Assembly (NCBI GenBank): GCA_037447455.1
Contig: JBBIGQ010000006.1
Location: forward strand, 62,001-126,000
From: BPGX01 sp037447455
GTDB lineage: Bacteria; Bacteroidota; Bacteroidia; B-17B0; Aurantibacillaceae
Reading direction: 5' to 3'
Length of the DNA stretch: 64,000 nt
Shown: positions 62,378-64,000 of the stretch, piece after piece
How positions within the stretch are numbered: the first letter of the stretch is position 1
Layout: each line of letters begins with the position of its first letter
Notes under the pieces: model-generated
Told to the model about the DNA's origin: nothing
The model's database searches: none
What the model saw: the letters and a program-made list of their open reading frames with translations, nothing else
Translations under genes and position numbers: made by a program

Positions 62378-62385
62378 TACTTTTG
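62378..62385 (+). promoter_or_regulatory. -7 box of accA
   Basis: A perfect TACTTTTG is followed by CAG, 12 nt before the ATG at 62398. There is no clear -33 TTTG. The box excludes a start at the earlier open-frame codons. Confidence 0.5.
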
Positions 62386-62397
62386 CAGAAAAAAAAT

Positions 62398-63384
62398 ATG
62401 CAATATCTTGACTTTGAGAAGCCAATAGAAGCGTTAGAGCACCAATTGGAAAAATTAAAAGAAGTACAAGAAAAAAGTAAAGTAGATTTAAGTTCTTCCA
62501 TTTCTGACATAGAAGCAAAAATTCAGGAAAAAATAAAAGAAATATATTCAAATATAACTCCATGGCAAACTGTTCAGGTTAGTAGGCATCCCAACAGACC
62601 TTATACTTTACAATACATTGAATATCTTACAGGTGGAAATTTTTTAGAATTACATGGAGACAGGCATGTTGCAGATGATAAAGCAATAGTGGGCGGTTTG
62701 GGTTCTTTGGATGGCGAAACTGTGATGTTTATTGGTCATCAGAAAGGCATTAATACTAAAATGCGCCAATTAAGAAGGTTTGGTATGGCTAATCCAGAAG
62801 GGTACAGAAAAGCCCTACGGTTGATGCGATTAGCAGAAAAGTTTAACAAACCTATTGTAACTTTAATTGATACGCCGGGTGCTTATCCTGGGTTAGAAGC
62901 AGAAGAAAGAGGGCAAGGAGAGGCAATTGCGAGGAATATTCAGGAAATGTTTTCTTTAAAAGTTCCGGTAATTTGTATTATTATCGGAGAAGGTGCCAGT
63001 GGTGGGGCATTGGGAATTGGTGTAGGAGATAGAGTGTATATGTTGCAGTATACATGGTATTCGGTTATATCACCGGAGTCCTGTTCGTCTATTTTATGGA
63101 GAGGTTGGCAATACAAAGAAAAAGCCTCGGAAGCATTAAAACTTACAGCGAAAGACATGTTAGAACTGAAACTAATTGATGGAATAATACCAGAACCATT
63201 AGGTGGAGCACATAGAAATCCAGAACAAGCAGCCATGTTTGTAAAAGAAGTAATCGTAAGATCACTTTCTGAGTTAAAGGGATTATCTCCAGAAAAAAGA
63301 ATTGGTCAAAGAATTGAGAAATTTACATCTATGGGGGTATTTAAAGAAATTGATACCAATGATTTAGCGGAAACTAATTTATAG
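62398..63384 (+). CDS. accA: Acetyl-CoA carboxylase carboxyltransferase subunit alpha
   Basis: AccA with AccD transfers carboxyl from biotin-BCCP to acetyl-CoA, giving malonyl-CoA for fatty acid synthesis. The 328-residue protein starts MQYLDFEKPIEALEHQLEKL at the ATG at 62398 (family length about 320). Diagnostic segments are PWQTVQVSRHPNRPYTLQYI, FLELHGDRHVADDKAIVGGL, TLIDTPGAYPGLEAEERGQG and GEGASGGALGIGVGD, the last two forming oxyanion-type loops for the carboxyltransferase. The open frame runs 40 codons further upstream but these contain the -7 box. A 37-residue membrane ORF and tatA follow within 120 nt. Confidence 0.96.
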   Translation: MQYLDFEKPIEALEHQLEKLKEVQEKSKVDLSSSISDIEAKIQEKIKEIYSNITPWQTVQVSRHPNRPYTLQYIEYLTGGNFLELHGDRHVADDKAIVGGLGSLDGETVMFIGHQKGINTKMRQLRRFGMANPEGYRKALRLMRLAEKFNKPIVTLIDTPGAYPGLEAEERGQGEAIARNIQEMFSLKVPVICIIIGEGASGGALGIGVGDRVYMLQYTWYSVISPESCSSILWRGWQYKEKASEALKLTAKDMLELKLIDGIIPEPLGGAHRNPEQAAMFVKEVIVRSLSELKGLSPEKRIGQRIEKFTSMGVFKEIDTNDLAETNL

Positions 63385-63393
63385 TAAAATGAT

Positions 63394-63507
63394 ATGGCAC
63401 AGTACTTAAGTTTGTCTGATTTTTTCATTCTTTTTTTCATTGGAGTAGTTTTTATTACCGGTGCAATTGTTTTGTATAAGTTTATCAACAAAAAAATATT
63501 AAAATGA
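63394..63507 (+). CDS. 37-residue single-span membrane peptide
   Basis: The ORF starts ATG GCA CAG TAC at 63394, 9 nt after the accA stop, and its stop overlaps the next ATG by 4 nt (ATGA). The product has one membrane helix (DFFILFFIGVVFITGAIVLY) with a short basic tail (KFINKKILK). The overlap with the TatA-like gene suggests translational coupling. I recognise no family. It is short enough to have been missed by usual gene calling. Confidence 0.45.
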   Translation: MAQYLSLSDFFILFFIGVVFITGAIVLYKFINKKILK

Positions 63508-63746
63508 TAGATTTGTTTTTGAATTTGGGAATGAGTGAAGTGTTAATGATTTTATTTGTAATTTTGTTATTATTTGGCAGCAAGGGATTGCCTAATATTG
63601 CAAGAACATTTGGAAAAGGTATTAATGAGTTTAAACGGGCATCTGATACGGTTCAGAAAGATATTTTGTCAAGCACCGGTGAAATTACGCATCAGGTGAA
63701 GCGAGAAATAGAAGAAGTCAAAAAAGAGTTAGATAAGGGGGAGTGA
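63504..63746 (+). CDS. tatA: Second TatA/TatB-type twin-arginine translocase protein
   Basis: The 80-residue protein has an N-terminal membrane helix (SEVLMILFVILLLFGS), the conserved FGSKGLPNIARTFGKGINEF hinge/amphipathic helix, and a longer charged coiled tail (VKREIEEVKKELDKGE) than the 14210-14395 paralogue. The longer tail is TatB-like, though Bacteroidota proteins of this type are usually all named TatA. A TatA/TatB-like division of work between the two proteins is inference. It is coupled to the preceding 37-residue ORF. Confidence 0.85.
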   Translation: MIDLFLNLGMSEVLMILFVILLLFGSKGLPNIARTFGKGINEFKRASDTVQKDILSSTGEITHQVKREIEEVKKELDKGE

Positions 63747-63918
63747 ATATGGAGTTGAAGTCATGGAAGTGTGGTTATTTAATATGAGAGAATATTTTTA
63801 ATTGATGGTATAACAATAAATCACAAACATTTTCGTTTATTAGTTTTCCTAATCTCAAAATAAGATGCTTGATTATTATATATTATTTGTATTATTGCGG
63901 CAAATTAAAAAAGTAATA

Positions 63919-64000
63919 ATGTACAAAGTATTCAGTTTGTTGATTTTTATTCTTTTTTTACCGGAACTATTTATAGCGCAGAGTTCTTCCAATAATAAAA
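63919..64000 (+). CDS. Start of a secreted protein, cut by the window edge
   Basis: The ORF starts ATG TAC AAA at 63919 and runs off the window. The visible part is a typical signal peptide, MYKVFSLLIFILFLPELFIA, then QSSSNNK. Nothing of the mature protein can be identified. The 172 nt between tatA and this start show no other feature. Confidence 0.65.
   Translation, partial: MYKVFSLLIFILFLPELFIAQSSSNNK

Noticed and set aside
62278..62397. Forty-codon N-terminal extension of AccA
   Set aside because: The TACTTTTG box at 62378-62385 is inside it and the remaining protein already has the normal family length.

Overview
The window is one contiguous piece of chromosome from an AT-rich member of the Bacteroidota. 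Four things point there: promoters of the TAnnTTTG (-7) / TTTG (-33) type; the type IX secretion protein PorQ together with several proteins carrying C-terminal T9SS sorting domains; the Bacteroidota-specific DUF4295 gene beside rpmB-rpmG; and the gene order tRNA-Thr-Tyr-Gly-Thr-tuf-tRNA-Trp-secE-nusG-rplK-rplA. Nothing allows a genus call. I saw no insertion sequence, integrase, prophage, CRISPR array or rRNA operon. Almost everything is housekeeping, and the accessory content is surface or secreted proteins and a few decaying genes.

Layout. 1-4.1 kb: translation and transcription operon on the minus strand with five tRNAs. 4.3-5.7 kb: tRNA-Ser, a broken HAAS/PspC-type membrane gene and its PadR regulator. 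5.8-9.8 kb (plus): tyrS, rpoN, porQ. 9.8-16.9 kb (minus): cdsA and two small conserved genes, purB-gatA, tatA, an OmpH-like protein, ftsY, and DUF4295-rpmG-rpmB. 17-20 kb (minus): a four-gene envelope redox cluster (DUF5777 barrel, YceI, di-haem-type cytochrome, T9SS-sorted CxxCH protein). 20-20.6 kb: a possibly structured intergenic segment and a 27-codon mini-gene with its own promoter and terminator. 20.6-26.5 kb (plus): complete SUF iron-sulfur operon. 26.6-31.5 kb (plus): TonB-dependent receptor, a free-standing winged-helix regulator and a T9SS-sorted protein. 31.5-34 kb: pth, lspA, hemH. 34.2-36.6 kb: a frameshifted surface-protein gene. 36.6-43.1 kb (minus): pssA, phosphohexomutase, purH, tRNA-His, pckA, a nitrilase-family amidase. 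43.2-50.2 kb: tRNA-Glu, an rlmB-like gene interrupted by a frameshift in an A9 tract, rpmE2, a copper-type P1B ATPase, a ureohydrolase and small membrane proteins. 50.2-54.1 kb (minus): SpoIID-like protein, lpxB, a small membrane protein, a sulfotransferase. 54.3-62.1 kb (minus): a 2623-residue SprB-repeat adhesin. 62.3-64 kb (plus): accA, a 37-residue membrane peptide, a second TatA, and the start of a secreted protein.

Functional links: PorQ and four sorting-domain proteins belong to one T9SS surface economy; the SUF operon supplies Fe-S clusters; cdsA, pssA, lpxB and accA cover lipid synthesis. Several translation-related promoters share a TTTGC(A)CCCC sequence running from the -7 box into the transcription start.

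The most interesting items are the A9 frameshift in the rlmB-like gene, the 27-codon mini-gene opposite suf, two inverted repeats in the suf promoter, the shared C-rich start motif of translation promoters, the free-standing winged-helix gene, and the three gene remnants. I did not find a clearly new multi-gene system. Coordinates of motifs were read by eye, and nothing was checked against a database.
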